From Lunularia cruciata (lineage: Eukaryota > Streptophyta > Marchantiopsida > Lunulariales > Lunulariaceae), in NCBI GenBank assembly GCA_948567375.1, contig OX419762.1, positions 31,315,465 through 31,379,464 of the forward strand: a stretch of 64,000 nt of DNA, given 5' to 3'. The translations under genes and the position numbers were made by a program. Of the stretch, positions 11,593 to 21,648 are shown piece after piece. The notes beneath the pieces are model-generated. The model saw only the letters and a list, made by a program, of their open reading frames with translations. It was not told the origin of the DNA and searched no databases. The first letter of the stretch is position 1; every line of letters begins with the position of its first letter.

Positions 11593-14500
11593 CTACCTTC
11601 TATGATATATATTCAACTTATCATGGTTAATCCTATCAAAGTGTCTTCCTCCCAACTCCTTGAGATCATAGGTGTAATTGCTCCACACCTTCTCCATTAT
11701 GAAAGGTCCAAAGTACTTAGGCAAAAACTTCTTTTGCACTCTCTTGAATCAAATATAATCAAACAACATTACCCAATCACCTTCTTTGAAAGGCTCCACT
11801 TTCTTCTTGCCTTGCCTCTTGTCATAGCTCTCCTTTTGTTTCCTTTGGGCTTGCTCCACTCAAACCATAGCAACTGCTCTTGCTTCTTCCAACTCCATGA
11901 GTTGTTCCTTCCTTGACTTCTTTGCATCACCTCCTTGTGCTTTCTTCAATATCCTATGAATGCTTTGGAAGGTAGGAAGATCAAAGTGAATAGGTAGGGT
12001 AAACTCAATACCATATACCAATTGAAATGGAGAATATTCGGTGGAAGTCTTCATGGTTGTCCTATACTCCCACAAAACTGCATGAATCCTCTTGTCCCAA
12101 TAGCCCCCTCCATTTCTGCATCTTTGGCCAACATCATGCAAGGTCTGATTGGTTCTCTCTGCCAAGTCATTGGAATTCGGCTTATAGGATGTAGTTACTC
12201 TATGTGTGAGTAGAGAAATGTTGTAGCATGGCTGTAGTAATGCTTCCTATAAACTCTCCTCCTCTATCAAAAACCAACTCTATAGGGCATTTAAATCTAG
12301 TGATAATGCTTTCATAAAGAAATTTACCAACTTCATCTTCATTCTTGTCTCTCAATGGTCTAGCTTCAACCCACTTGGTAAGGTAATTAGTAACTACCAC
12401 AATGTACAGATTGTTCCTCGGCATTCTATTGAGAGGACCTACAAAATCAATTCCCCACTTCTCAAAAGGTCCTAGCAATGGAATTGATCTAAGTGGTGGA
12501 GTGGATGTAGACTTTCTAGCAAAAGCTTGACAAACATGACAAGTTTTGCAATAATCAAGACAATCCTTGAAAATCAGTTTCCAATGGTAACCTGCATCTA
12601 GAATCCTGAAAGCAATCACCTTTCCTGCAAAGTATCCTCCACACACTAAACCTTCATGAAACTCCTTTATAAGTAGGATAGACTCTTCTTTACCCACTGG
12701 TCTTTGAAGAAGACCATCTGCTCCTTGGTGAAAAAGAATATCCTCTACCATTGTGTATGGTCTAGATCTTGCTACAAGGGCCTTCCTCTCCCTAGCATGC
12801 ATCCCTTCTAGATAGTTACCTCTTGTCACAAAATCCACAATCTCCTTGTACTCCATTGGAACCTCTTGAGTGACTGAGATTGTCATGAGCTCCTCATCTA
12901 GGAAGGAATCATCCACTGGCTCATCTCCATCATGATCATAGGCTCTAGATAACAAAGCAACATTTGCATGTTTCTTTCCTAGCCTATCCTCAATGGTGTA
13001 ATCATACTCAGACAAGAGTATCATCCACCTTGCTATTCTTCCTTCAACATAAGGCTTGTTGAAGATGTACTTCAAAGCCGTGTAATCCATGACAATGGTG
13101 GCTTTCCCTCCAATCAAGTAGTGTCTAAACTTCTTGAGACCAAAGATCATTGCCAACCCTTCTCTCTCCGTGACAGAGTAGTTCTTTTCTGCTGAAACCA
13201 TTTGCCTACTAGCCTAAGCTATTGGATGATCATACCCATCTTGGTCTAATTGACTAAGAGTGCATCCTATATCTATAAAAGAATCATTAGTGTAGAGGAT
13301 GAAAGGCTTACTCCAATCAGGTTTAGCAAGAATTGGAGCTACAACAAGGTATTGCTTGAGCTTCTCAAAAGCTTTGAGAGCCTCCTTGTCCTCCAAAATC
13401 ACCATGTAATCTACACCCTTCTTCATGTAGATGGTCAATGCATAAGCCTTGTTTGAAAAAGAGAAGATAAACCTCCTATAGTACCCAAGCATCCCCAAGA
13501 ATTGGCGTAACTTTGTCAAGCTTGAAGGGAATGGAAGGTCTGAGATCACCTTCTCAAGATCAATTGCTATTCCATCCTTGGAGATGATGTGCCCCAAAAG
13601 TAGAACTTCTTCACATCCAAAAATTCACTTCTTTGGGTTGAGTGATGCATTTGCCTCATCCAAGCATTGCAAGACCTTGATTAGGTGCTCACAGTGCTCT
13701 TCCTTACTCCCATTGACACAACTGTCATCAATGAAGTCTCTCACAAATTTCCCAATGAAAGGTTCAAATACCTTGTTCATGAACCATTGGAATGTGGCTA
13801 GAGCATTGTAAAGCCCAAAAGGCATGACCTTGAAAGCATAAGTTCCCCAAGGTGTGGTGAACATGGTGAGTTGTTGATGCTCTGGTGCAATCTTGATTTG
13901 GTTATATCCACTATAACCATCTCCAAAACTGTACCTCTCATGACCTGCAACCTCCTCCAAGATCTCATCAATGAATCGCAATGGGTAGTTGTCCTTCTTG
14001 GTAATAACATTGAGCTTCTTGTAATCCACACATACCCAAAGCTTGCCATTCTTTTTCTTCACAATGAAAATTGGAGATACCCAATTCTCTACCTAAAAGA
14101 TAAATCTAGCCTCCTTAAGCTTATCAATCTCCTCCTTCACAACCAAAGATATTGGTGGGCTAATGCAATGTTGCTTTTGGTGGATTGGTCTTGCATGTGA
14201 CTCCACCTCTATCTTGTGCCCCTCCAAGGTGACTTCCTTCAAATCCTTGTAACTAAAACGAAACACATGGATGAACTTGCAGAAAATCTCCTCAAATCTC
14301 ACCTTCTCCTCCTTGGTAACATTTGGACTTGAGGGTAGATAACCTTCTCTCTACCTCCTCAAGTGTCAACGGTGATCTATCTGGGTCCTTCAAAACCTTT
14401 GGCTTAGGTGCAAAATCCATAGCACACAAAGGATACACATCTGAATCAGATTTAGATTCATCCTCCTCCGTGGAAGTCTCCTCTTCCATGCTTGTGTCCA

Positions 14501-16390
14501 CACCTGAAGCTCCTTCTTCAAAATCTGATTCCCAATAATCAGAAGATGGTATATCTGAATGTGAAGTGTTGGTGGTGTTAGTCACATAAAATGTGACTCT
14601 ATGCTTTGACGGCCTAATCCTCAAGTACCCTTTGTGCCATCAATCAATTGTGCATGCTGCTCTCAACCATGGCCTCCCAAGAAGTAAGTCATAGCTTGAA
14701 TCCTTCAAGACTTGGAAAGTCATGAGATTTTGAACTCCCATAACTGAAACTACCACCTTATCCATCATCCCTAGTGGTCAAACTTGTTGCTTGTTTACCA
14801 TGCTCACCACAAATGTTGAAGGTCTTGAGGGTAGCATACCTAACTTCTTCATCAACCTTTTTGACATGGCATTTACTGCTGATCTTCTATCAACCAATGC
14901 ATCCTTGATGTTGTGACCATTCACTCTCACATCAATCTTGGAGGCATATTCACAAGCCTCCCATGGTGTTGGCTTGGCATCCACCACCCCCTTGATACTA
15001 GAGCTTTTGCTTTCTTCTTCCTCTTGCTCCTTGTAGAACTCAAACCACCTCTAAGCTCTTTTCTCAAGGTAGGGTTCAAAGCAATCAATAGGCCCACTGT
15101 GATGTTAGCATTGTGGCTACCAACATCCTCCAACACATTGTAGTTCCATTGTTGCTTTCAATCAAGAAGTACTCCATCCCCAACTTCTTCCTTGGAGTCT
15201 TCATTGTTGATGGTGTTGAGGTGCAGGTGCTCCTAGTAGACATAGGAGTATCCTTGCTTGGAGTAAATCCTTGAGAAGAGTGAACACCCTCTACAAAACA
15301 AGCTTTCTTCTTCTCTTGTGCCAAAAGCTCCAAATTAAGACCCTTGGAGTTTGAGCACTCTCTCTTCTCATACTTGGTCTCAACTACATCTATGGATGTT
15401 ATCTCCTTACCAATTTTTGAATTAGGAGCCACTTGGATTTCAGTACCTCCCTCTTTCCCTCTATTGGCTCTCTCATAACCCCTTCCTCCATGGTAAGTAG
15501 AATTTAGGCAATTCCTTTGGATATGGCCTTTTCTTCCACAACCAAAACAATTTCTATCATTAAAATTTCTAGCTGGTTGGCCTCCTCTGTATGGATGGTT
15601 TCCATAACTCATAGGCACTCTCTCTACATTCTGATCCACCTCTCTCTTCTCCTATAGTTGCACCACATTGATCTTGAGATCCGCAAGTTGTTTTGTGATG
15701 GCTTGAAGTGGATCCTTTGGTGGAGGTGCAAGAATTGGAGCAACTACTACTTGTGGTGTAACCCTTGCCACCAAAGTATCAGAGTTGCACCATACTTGTA
15801 GCCTTGAGGAGGATGCACAACCTCCTTCACCACCAAATCACTCTCATCTCCTTCCAAACTCTCCTCCATACAAATTTCAATCTTGATAGCTTCAACCTTG
15901 GAAGAAGGTTTCTCATATCTCACCTTGCTTCTAATTTGTGGTCTCAACCCTCCCAAAAAATTCTTGGTGAGCATGGCCCCCATGCCAATCATAGTATTCT
16001 CCACATCATCTCCACCCTTCCTCAACACTATGCAAAATCTGGACTCTAAATCTTCCACTCTTTCCACATAGACTCTCACTTTCTCTCCATCTCCTTGTTT
16101 GAGAAAAGTAACCTCACTCATCAATCTTTCATAACTCTCATATGGGAAAAAGTTCTCAATGAGTGCTGAAGTCAAACTCTCCCAAGACTCTTCTTCCCCA
16201 TCTCTCCTTTCTCTCTTTTGGTATTTTGATTCATACCATGAAAGTGCTGCATCCTCAAAGAAATCTGGTAATAATGAGGCCCACTCATTCTTCCTCCTCT
16301 CATTGTTTCCTATGCAAGCTCTCTTGAAGTCTCTCACAAAGGCCTCCACATCTTCTCTATCCTTGCAAAGAAAATCGGAAGTTTCCTCAT
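11593..16390 (-). pseudogene. Element A gag-pol region (fossil)
   Basis: Minus-strand translation shows, in element order, a retrotransposon capsid domain, a CCHC knuckle of the CFGCGRKGHIQRNC type, an acidic Glu/Ser-rich linker, an aspartic protease, RT, RNase H (with the EKNYSVTEREGLAMIFGLKK segment), an integrase zinc finger (CKTCHVC), an integrase core with KWGIDFVGPL and a C-terminal tail. The order protease-RT-RNase H-integrase places it in Ty3/gypsy and not Ty1/copia. It is broken in more than ten places and cannot make a polyprotein. Plus-strand open frames in this interval are mirror images without known domains. Confidence 0.9.
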
Positions 16391-16659
16391 CTTAACCCCT
16401 CACTATCTTTCTTTTCTCTTAATTTTTTTTCTCTTTTCTTTTCTCTCACTCTACAACTAATAGAGTATGTACATGACTTATATTATTTGAGAATAATCCA
16501 CCCTAGAGAACACAAAATATTAAGGTTGCTCCAAGATTTCTATAGCAACATCAAATCCTAGAGTGCATATTAATCAAATTCTCATGGATAGTTAATCCAT
16601 AAGTTGAAAGATTATCTCCATCACTAATCTTGAGAACTAGCTGATGAAGGTGGTAGTAT

Positions 16660-17097
16660 TTATGTAGTTTTACTAAGACTCTCTCCAAGATCTTTCACCA
16701 AAGTCTCCAAAAGTGCTTTTACTCCACTACACTCATGTCTTTTTGGAAGTCCTTCCACTCCACAAACCTCACACAAGTCCTTGGTCTTAGATCTTCTCCC
16801 TCCCAATCTTGGTGAAGAAGGTCCAACATGCAAACCCAAGTCAAGTAAGCCTCTCCTTTCCCTAAATCTCTTGCTCTCAAAGGTCAATGGACATGAACTT
16901 GCCTTATGTCCCTTCTCTGCACATAGAAAGCACTTAGACTCATTCTTTCCTCTAAGTGGCGTGGGTTTTTGGATCCTCTCAACACTCTCTTCAAATTCTA
17001 TTGTAAACTCTCTTTTCCTCAAATCCACCCCTAAAATCAACTCCAACCCTTTGGGAATCTTGAATTGTCTCAATTTCCACTCTTGATGACCCTCCAT
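16660..17097 (-). CDS. Family 1 extra zinc-knuckle protein, element A copy
   Basis: A 145-residue frame begins MEGHQEWKLR. It carries a canonical CCHC knuckle (CFLCAEKGHKASSC, about residues 56-69) and a second Cys/His cluster (CEVCGVEGLPKRHEC, near residue 110), separated by a basic stretch rich in Arg, Gly and Leu. It lies between the leader frame and gag, read in the same direction. It is not gag: the element has its own capsid and knuckle downstream. CCHC knuckles normally bind single-stranded nucleic acid, so packaging or RNA chaperone activity is an inference. The frame is still open here although the neighbouring gag-pol is heavily broken. The start was chosen because the same Met begins the homologous frame in B. 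Confidence 0.7.
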   Translation of the reverse strand: MEGHQEWKLRQFKIPKGLELILGVDLRKREFTIEFEESVERIQKPTPLRGKNESKCFLCAEKGHKASSCPLTFESKRFRERRGLLDLGLHVGPSSPRLGGRRSKTKDLCEVCGVEGLPKRHECSGVKALLETLVKDLGESLSKTT

Positions 17098-17186
17098 GTT
17101 CCCAAGATTTAGGGTTTAGATTTTGCCCAAAATCACCTTAATCCCCAAAATCTGCAATCCACTTCACACAATCTCTCCAAATCCTC

Positions 17187-17420
17187 TCATGTGTACAAGA
17201 TGTCCAAAATCACTTCAGAGACATCATAATGAACTATAGGGTATAATAATGGATCTTGGTTCTCTAACATAAGTTCAGCCTTCTCCTCTCCTAATGTTCT
17301 ATCCAAGTGATCTCTCATAGCCTCCTTCTGCCTAATGTAGAATTGAACGCGGAACATTATCTTGCCTTCTAGAGAGGTCCCGGCAATGGAACCCAAAATG
17401 TGAGCCAGCCTGTCTCTCAC
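17187..17420 (-). CDS. Family 1 small leader frame spanning LTR end and primer-binding site, element A copy
   Basis: A 77-residue frame starts 22 bases inside the 5' LTR (MRDRLAHILG), reads across the primer-binding site and continues as MFRVQFYIRQKEAMRDHLDR. The B and C copies have the same length and nearly the same sequence. A second Met at residue 22 may be the real start, giving about 56 residues. It is largely charged and helical in look, with no motif I recognise. It lies directly ahead of the zinc-knuckle frame. Confidence 0.5.
   Translation of the reverse strand: MRDRLAHILGSIAGTSLEGKIMFRVQFYIRQKEAMRDHLDRTLGEEKAELMLENQDPLLYPIVHYDVSEVILDILYT
17379..17395 (-). other. Element A primer-binding site (tRNA-Asp-like)
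   Basis: On the minus strand it reads TGGGTTCCATTGCCGGG just inside the 5' LTR. It resembles the complement of the plant tRNA-Asp 3' end (TGGCGCCGTTGCCGG) with a few mismatches. Confidence 0.7.
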
Positions 17421-18088
17421 TCAGGATGAACCTCTAATGGCTATTATGGTAGCGCACCATGGACTAAGAAGGCAAGGAACCCAAACTCTATCATACTCCT
17501 CCAAGGCTAACAATACAAGACTCAAGACATTGCTCACTAGAGAACTCAATGAGAGAGAGATAGTTGTAAATGAAAGAATGATGAGTATCTCCTCACCCCT
17601 TGTTTATATACTTGTGAAATAGTGGCGTACCAAAGTTATTAGTTACTGCAATAACTCAAGTTACTAGACTAAAAGTCAAGTAAACTCAAATAGTAGAAAG
17701 GAATATCCATTCACATGGGCATATTCCACTAGCATGTGATCTTATCTTGACCCAACCACTAAGTCAAGGATTGCTTCACATGAGCTATGCTTGGACTATA
17801 GAAGAATCCAAAACAAAAAGGCTTGCGGGCCCAAGAGTTCTCAACTCTTTCCTCAAAGCCAAACACCTAGGAATAATACCAAGTCAACACACTAAAATCC
17901 AAAATAGTGGTGTTCATCTTTTCCACTTCCTCTAAAGCAAGGTCCCGTCTCTCTAAGCTATGACGAACTTTAGCTAATCATGACTAATGTAGAACCATCA
18001 TTTATCTCTATATAAATAATATCTCTCAAGTACTTGTAATACCAAGCTAAATATCACAATACCACACACATGCACAATGGGTATTATA
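17399..18088 (-). repeat. Element A 5' LTR
   Basis: It matches the left LTR along its full length with about 35 differences and one single-base indel. The outer end reads GGGTATTATA where the family consensus is GGGTGTTACA. Confidence 0.93.
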
Positions 18089-19402
18089 GGACCGACAAGT
18101 TGAGGAGCTTGCATGAGTTCTAGCAAAAGGCTGGAGAGAGCCTATGCAAGGCATACAATTGCATGACGCAGCTGATTAGTTTCACTCAAGGAGTTACTGA
18201 GGCCCAAGTAGTCTAGTTTTGGTATGGGATACTAGACAAGGAGTTGCAATGTAAAGTTCGTGATGCTATGTTGTTACAGGCTACTTTGCCTACTTTGGCA
18301 GTGGTCTTTAGTTTGGTTGAGCGTATTGAGCTCAACATGGTAGAGGAGAGGGTGGTGAATCTGGATTTGGTAGGGAGACCTCATACACGGTTGTGACTTC
18401 TTCTAGAGTGCAGCAAAGTGCACCATGCCTAGTTGGTTTTTTAGGACAGGGTGGACATCCTAGATCCTATGGAGCAAGTAGAGGGCCTATTGTGGTTAGA
18501 CCCTTACCTTCATTTTTGGGTCAGTAGCAGCCAGTGAGTGGTGGTGTTGCTTGTTGGACTTGTGGTGGACCTCACCATTGGAGAGAGTGTACTCAAGGCA
18601 GCAGACCTTTTACCTCTAGTGCATCACAGCTAGCACAAAGGCAATGTGAGCATTGCCATAGATTTGGTCACACTGGTGACCAATGTTTTGACCTGCACTC
18701 AGAGTTACGGAGTGGTAGGGCTGCTATGGCAGGTAGTAGAGGAGCTCTTGTTCATGGAGGACGAGCTGGTAGAGGTGGTGGTAGAGGATCTGCACCTAGT
18801 AGGGGTGTAGTACTTGCCCTTACTTCTAATACAACTATGGCCACTCAGATTGAGCAGTTGGAGCAAAGATTGGCTTGTATGGCTATTGCTTAGAGGAGAT
18901 CAGATTTAGGTGTTGAGGCTTCCACCTCATATGTGGGTGATAGAGATGCTTTGGACTTCATGTGCAGAGCAGCACAGGTGGATGCATCTGCAACAGTGAC
19001 CACTAGTGCAGTATGTGCTCCAGAGCTTAAAGGAGCATCAGTGGAGTTAAACCCACAAAGGTGAGAGGTTGGGAGATAGGTCAGACTTCCCCAGTCTTTC
19101 ATGGTATCTAAGGCATTGCAGATGACATCCATGGTTCCTAGACATCCCAGTGTAGGTGTGGTAGGTGGTGATGGAGTACATGATGGACTACCTACTAGTT
19201 AGCCACTTACTACTACACATATTGAGTCTAGCATGATATTGGGGCCGACTCAGCTGATTATGCGGCGTCTTTTGTTTTTGGCCAATGACATGTTTACATT
19301 GGAAGTTGACCCAGCCCCAGTGTCCCAATTGGCTGACACGCTTTGTGAGAGTAGGGATGATGTAGCTCCTACTACTAGAGCAGAGGTGGTTGGTAGTGGA
19401 AC
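18089..19402 (+). pseudogene. Element E gag region (fossil)
   Basis: The first half reads like a capsid domain, with a QQKAGES type motif and a leucine-rich helix pattern. From 18534 a frame carries two zinc knuckles: CWTCGGPHHWREC, a variant spacing, and CEHCHRFGHTGDQC, the canonical C-x2-C-x4-H-x4-C. A Gly/Arg-rich tail near 18750-18800 resembles RGG-type RNA-binding tails. The RNA-binding role is known for such Gag proteins; here it is a fossil. Confidence 0.75.
19399..19402. repeat. 4-bp target duplication GAAC, left copy of element B
   Basis: GAAC stands immediately before the B 5' LTR and again at 27202-27205 immediately after its 3' LTR. Confidence 0.8.
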
Positions 19403-20080
19403 TGTAACACCCATTTGTGCATGTGTGTGGTATTGTGATATTTAGCTTGGTATTACAAGTACTTAAGAGATATTATTTATATAGAGATAAAGGATGGTTC
19501 TATATTAGTCATGGTTAGCTAAAGTTAGTCATAGCTAAGATAGATGGAACCTTAATTTAGAGGAAGTAGAAAAGATGAGCACCACTATTTTGGATTTTAG
19601 TGTGTTGACTTGGTATTATTCCTAGGTGTTGGCTTTGGGGAAAGAGTTGAGAACTCTTGGGCCCACAAGCCTTTTTGTTTTGGATTCTTCTTTAGTCCAA
19701 GGATAGCCCATGTGAAGGAATCCTTGCTTTAGTGGTTGGGTCAAGATAAGGGGAATATGCCCATGTGAATGGATATTCCTTTCTACTTTTTGACTTTACT
19801 TGACTTTTAGTCTAGTAACTTGAGTTACTACGGTAATTAGTAACTTTGGTACGTAACTATTTCACAAGTATATAAACAAGGGGTGAGGAGGTACTCATCA
19901 TCCTTTCATTTGCACCTATCTCTCTCTCATTGAGTTCTCTAGTGAGCAATGTCTTGAGTCTTGGAGTGTTAGCCTTGGAGGAGTATGATGGAGTTGGGGT
20001 TCCTTGCCTTCTTAGTCCATGGTGCGCTACCATAATAGCCATCAGAGGTTCATCCTGAGTGAGAGACAGGCCGGCTCACA
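19403..20080 (+). repeat. Element B 5' LTR
   Basis: TGTAACACCC...CCGGCTCACA, 678 bp, preceded by GAAC and followed by the primer-binding site. It is almost identical to 26524-27201. Compared with the C LTR it lacks about 14 bp (the block around ccacatgcttag). Confidence 0.97.
19869..19876 (+). promoter_or_regulatory. Probable TATA box of the element B 5' LTR
   Basis: TATATAAA lies about 205 bp before the LTR end and is kept in all younger family 1 LTRs. That would put the RNA start near 19900 and leave an R-U5 of about 180 bp. The start site itself is inferred. Confidence 0.6.
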
Positions 20081-20292
20081 TTTTTGGTTCCGTTGCCGGG
20101 ACCTCTCTAAAAGGCAAGATAATGTTCCGCGTCCAATTCTACATTAGGCAGAAGGAGGCTATGAGAGCTCACTTGGAGAGAACATTAGGAGAGGAGAGAG
20201 CTGAACTTATGTTAGAGAACCAAGATCCATTTGTATACCCTGTAGTTCATTATGATGTCTTTGAGGTGATTTTGTACATCTTGTACACATGA
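20059..20292 (+). CDS. Family 1 small leader frame spanning LTR end and primer-binding site, element B copy
   Basis: A 77-residue frame opens 22 bases before the LTR end (MRDRPAHIFG) and runs through the primer-binding site into MFRVQFYIRQKEAMRAHLER, ending VHYDVFEVILYILYT. The internal Met at residue 22 (20122) is a second possible start. Copies A and C have the same length and few changes. The middle is charged and probably helical; the end is hydrophobic. I recognise no family. It would be the first frame on the genomic RNA, so it might act as an upstream frame that affects gag translation or as a small accessory protein. Both are inference. Confidence 0.55.
   Translation: MRDRPAHIFGSVAGTSLKGKIMFRVQFYIRQKEAMRAHLERTLGEERAELMLENQDPFVYPVVHYDVFEVILYILYT
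20085..20100 (+). other. Element B primer-binding site (tRNA-Asp-like)
   Basis: TGGTTCCGTTGCCGGG starts 4 bases after the LTR. It equals the complement of the plant tRNA-Asp 3' end (TGGCGCCGTTGCCGGG) except for two adjacent bases. C has the same sequence at 37298-37313. Confidence 0.8.
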
Positions 20293-20940
20293 GAGGAATT
20301 GGAGAGATTGTGTGAGGTGGATTGCAGATTTTGGGGATTAAGGTGATTTTGGGCAAAATCTCAAGTTTGAGATCTGGACTTGAGATTTCTACACATGATA
20401 GCTTGGGTTATTTTTCAGTTAGCACACTTGAAATTATTGAGAGAGCTTCTATGCGCACTGGGCTAGAATTTTTGAAAGTTGATAGGGTAAAGTGCTCCCG
20501 CAACTGCATGCTCTCTGGAAAATTGTACAGAGTCTGCCATTTCTTCAATTTTCAGTGAATTGTCCTGAAAATTTCCAAGAAAATTGAGTGCATTGTATCC
20601 TACCTGCTGCCACAAAAATTAGAGAGAGATCTTTTTTGCGCAGGGCGTTATGAGTTTTTGAAGTGAGGGGAGTGGTTTTCAGACCAAATCTGAAATATGG
20701 GTGCTGAATAGAAAGGTGTCTAGGCCAAATGGCTCGATGAAAAGATCTGAAATTTTGCAGGGAGGGACGCCCTGGAGTTGTGATCAAGTGTGGAAAATTT
20801 CAGAGGACTGTGACATATTGGTTGGGAGATTTGAGTGACATTGTGAGGAAGTGTCAATTCTGCAGAGTGGAGATCTCATGCATGAGAAGTTTGAGATCAA
20901 CAAAAAGCATGTTTGAGTGTTTAGATTCATCTTGGGGAAC
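20293..20940 (+). other. Non-coding leader of element B
   Basis: About 650 bp between the small frame and the zinc-knuckle frame, with stops in all frames. About 565 bp of it (roughly 20361-20925) is shared with C but absent from A. It may hold RNA packaging or translation signals; nothing specific is visible. Confidence 0.6.
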
Positions 20941-21414
20941 ATGGAGGGTCATCAAGAGTGGAAATTAAGATTATGCAAGGTTCCCCAAGGGTTTGAGGTG
21001 ATTGTAGGGGTGGATTTGAGGAAAAGAGAGTTTACAATAGAATTTGAAGAGAGTGTTGAGAGGATCCAAAAACCTACACCACTTGGAGGAAAGAGTGAGT
21101 CTAAGTGCTTTCTATGTGGAGAGAAGGGACATAAGGCAAGTTCATGTCCATTGACCTTTGAGAGCAAGAGATTTAGGGAAAGGAGAGGCTTACTTGACTT
21201 GGGTTTGCATGTTGGACCTTCTTCACCAAGATTGGGAGGGAGAAGATCTAAGACCAAGGAGTTGTGTGAGGTTTGTGGAGTTGAAGGACTTCCAAAAGGA
21301 CATGAGTGTAGTAGAGTAAAAGCACTTTTGGAAACTTTGGTGAAGGATCTTGGAGAGAGTCTAAGTACAGCTACAGAAATACTACCACTTTCATCAGCTA
21401 GTTCTCAAGATTAG
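20941..21414 (+). CDS. Family 1 extra zinc-knuckle protein, element B copy
   Basis: A 157-residue frame starts MEGHQEWKLR and carries a CCHC knuckle (CFLCGEKGHKASSC, about residues 56-69), a basic linker and a second cluster CEVCGVEGLPKGHEC near residue 110, then a helical tail. It lies about 230 bp ahead of gag in the same direction and is separate from it. Ty3/gypsy elements usually carry their only knuckles at the end of Gag, so an additional standalone knuckle protein is unusual. A nucleic-acid-binding role follows from the motif; partner and purpose are unknown. An alternative start at 20917 would add eight residues, but the Met at 20941 is the one shared with A and C. Confidence 0.75.
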   Translation: MEGHQEWKLRLCKVPQGFEVIVGVDLRKREFTIEFEESVERIQKPTPLGGKSESKCFLCGEKGHKASSCPLTFESKRFRERRGLLDLGLHVGPSSPRLGGRRSKTKELCEVCGVEGLPKGHECSRVKALLETLVKDLGESLSTATEILPLSSASSQD

Positions 21415-21648
21415 TGATGGAGATAATCTTTCAACTTATGGATAAACTATCCATGAGAGTTAGATTAATATGCACTCTAGGATTTGATGTTGCTATAGAA
21501 ATCTTGGAGCAACCTGAACCTTTTGTGTTCCCTAGAGTGGATTATTCTCAGATGGTGTTAGTCATGTATATACTCTATTAGTAATAGAGTGAGAGAAAAG
21601 AAAAGAGAAAAAAAATTTGAGAGAAAAGAAAGATAGTGAGGGGTTAAG

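Larger units (their letters stand above)
10854..18088 (-). mobile_element. Element A: family 1 Ty3/gypsy retrotransposon, broken
   Basis: Parts in element order, read on the minus strand: 5' LTR 17399-18088, tRNA-Asp-like primer-binding site 17379-17395, small leader frame, zinc-knuckle frame, gag-protease-RT-RNase H-integrase region 11593-16390, polypurine tract 11545-11557 and 3' LTR 10854-11544. By eye the LTRs differ at about 35 of 690 positions (about 5%), older than C and much older than B. Assuming 2e-9 to 1e-8 changes per site per year, that is very roughly 2-13 million years. The polyprotein region carries more than ten breaks. No matching target duplication is seen: aatc on the left, ggac on the right. 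It lacks a leader segment of about 565 bp that B and C share. Confidence 0.95.

Noticed and set aside
11533-11916. Plus-strand open frame of 127 codons, mirrored at 26152-26535 on the minus strand
   Set aside because: It is the antisense of the integrase tail in elements A and B. The same shadow recurs wherever that DNA occurs, with no domain of its own.
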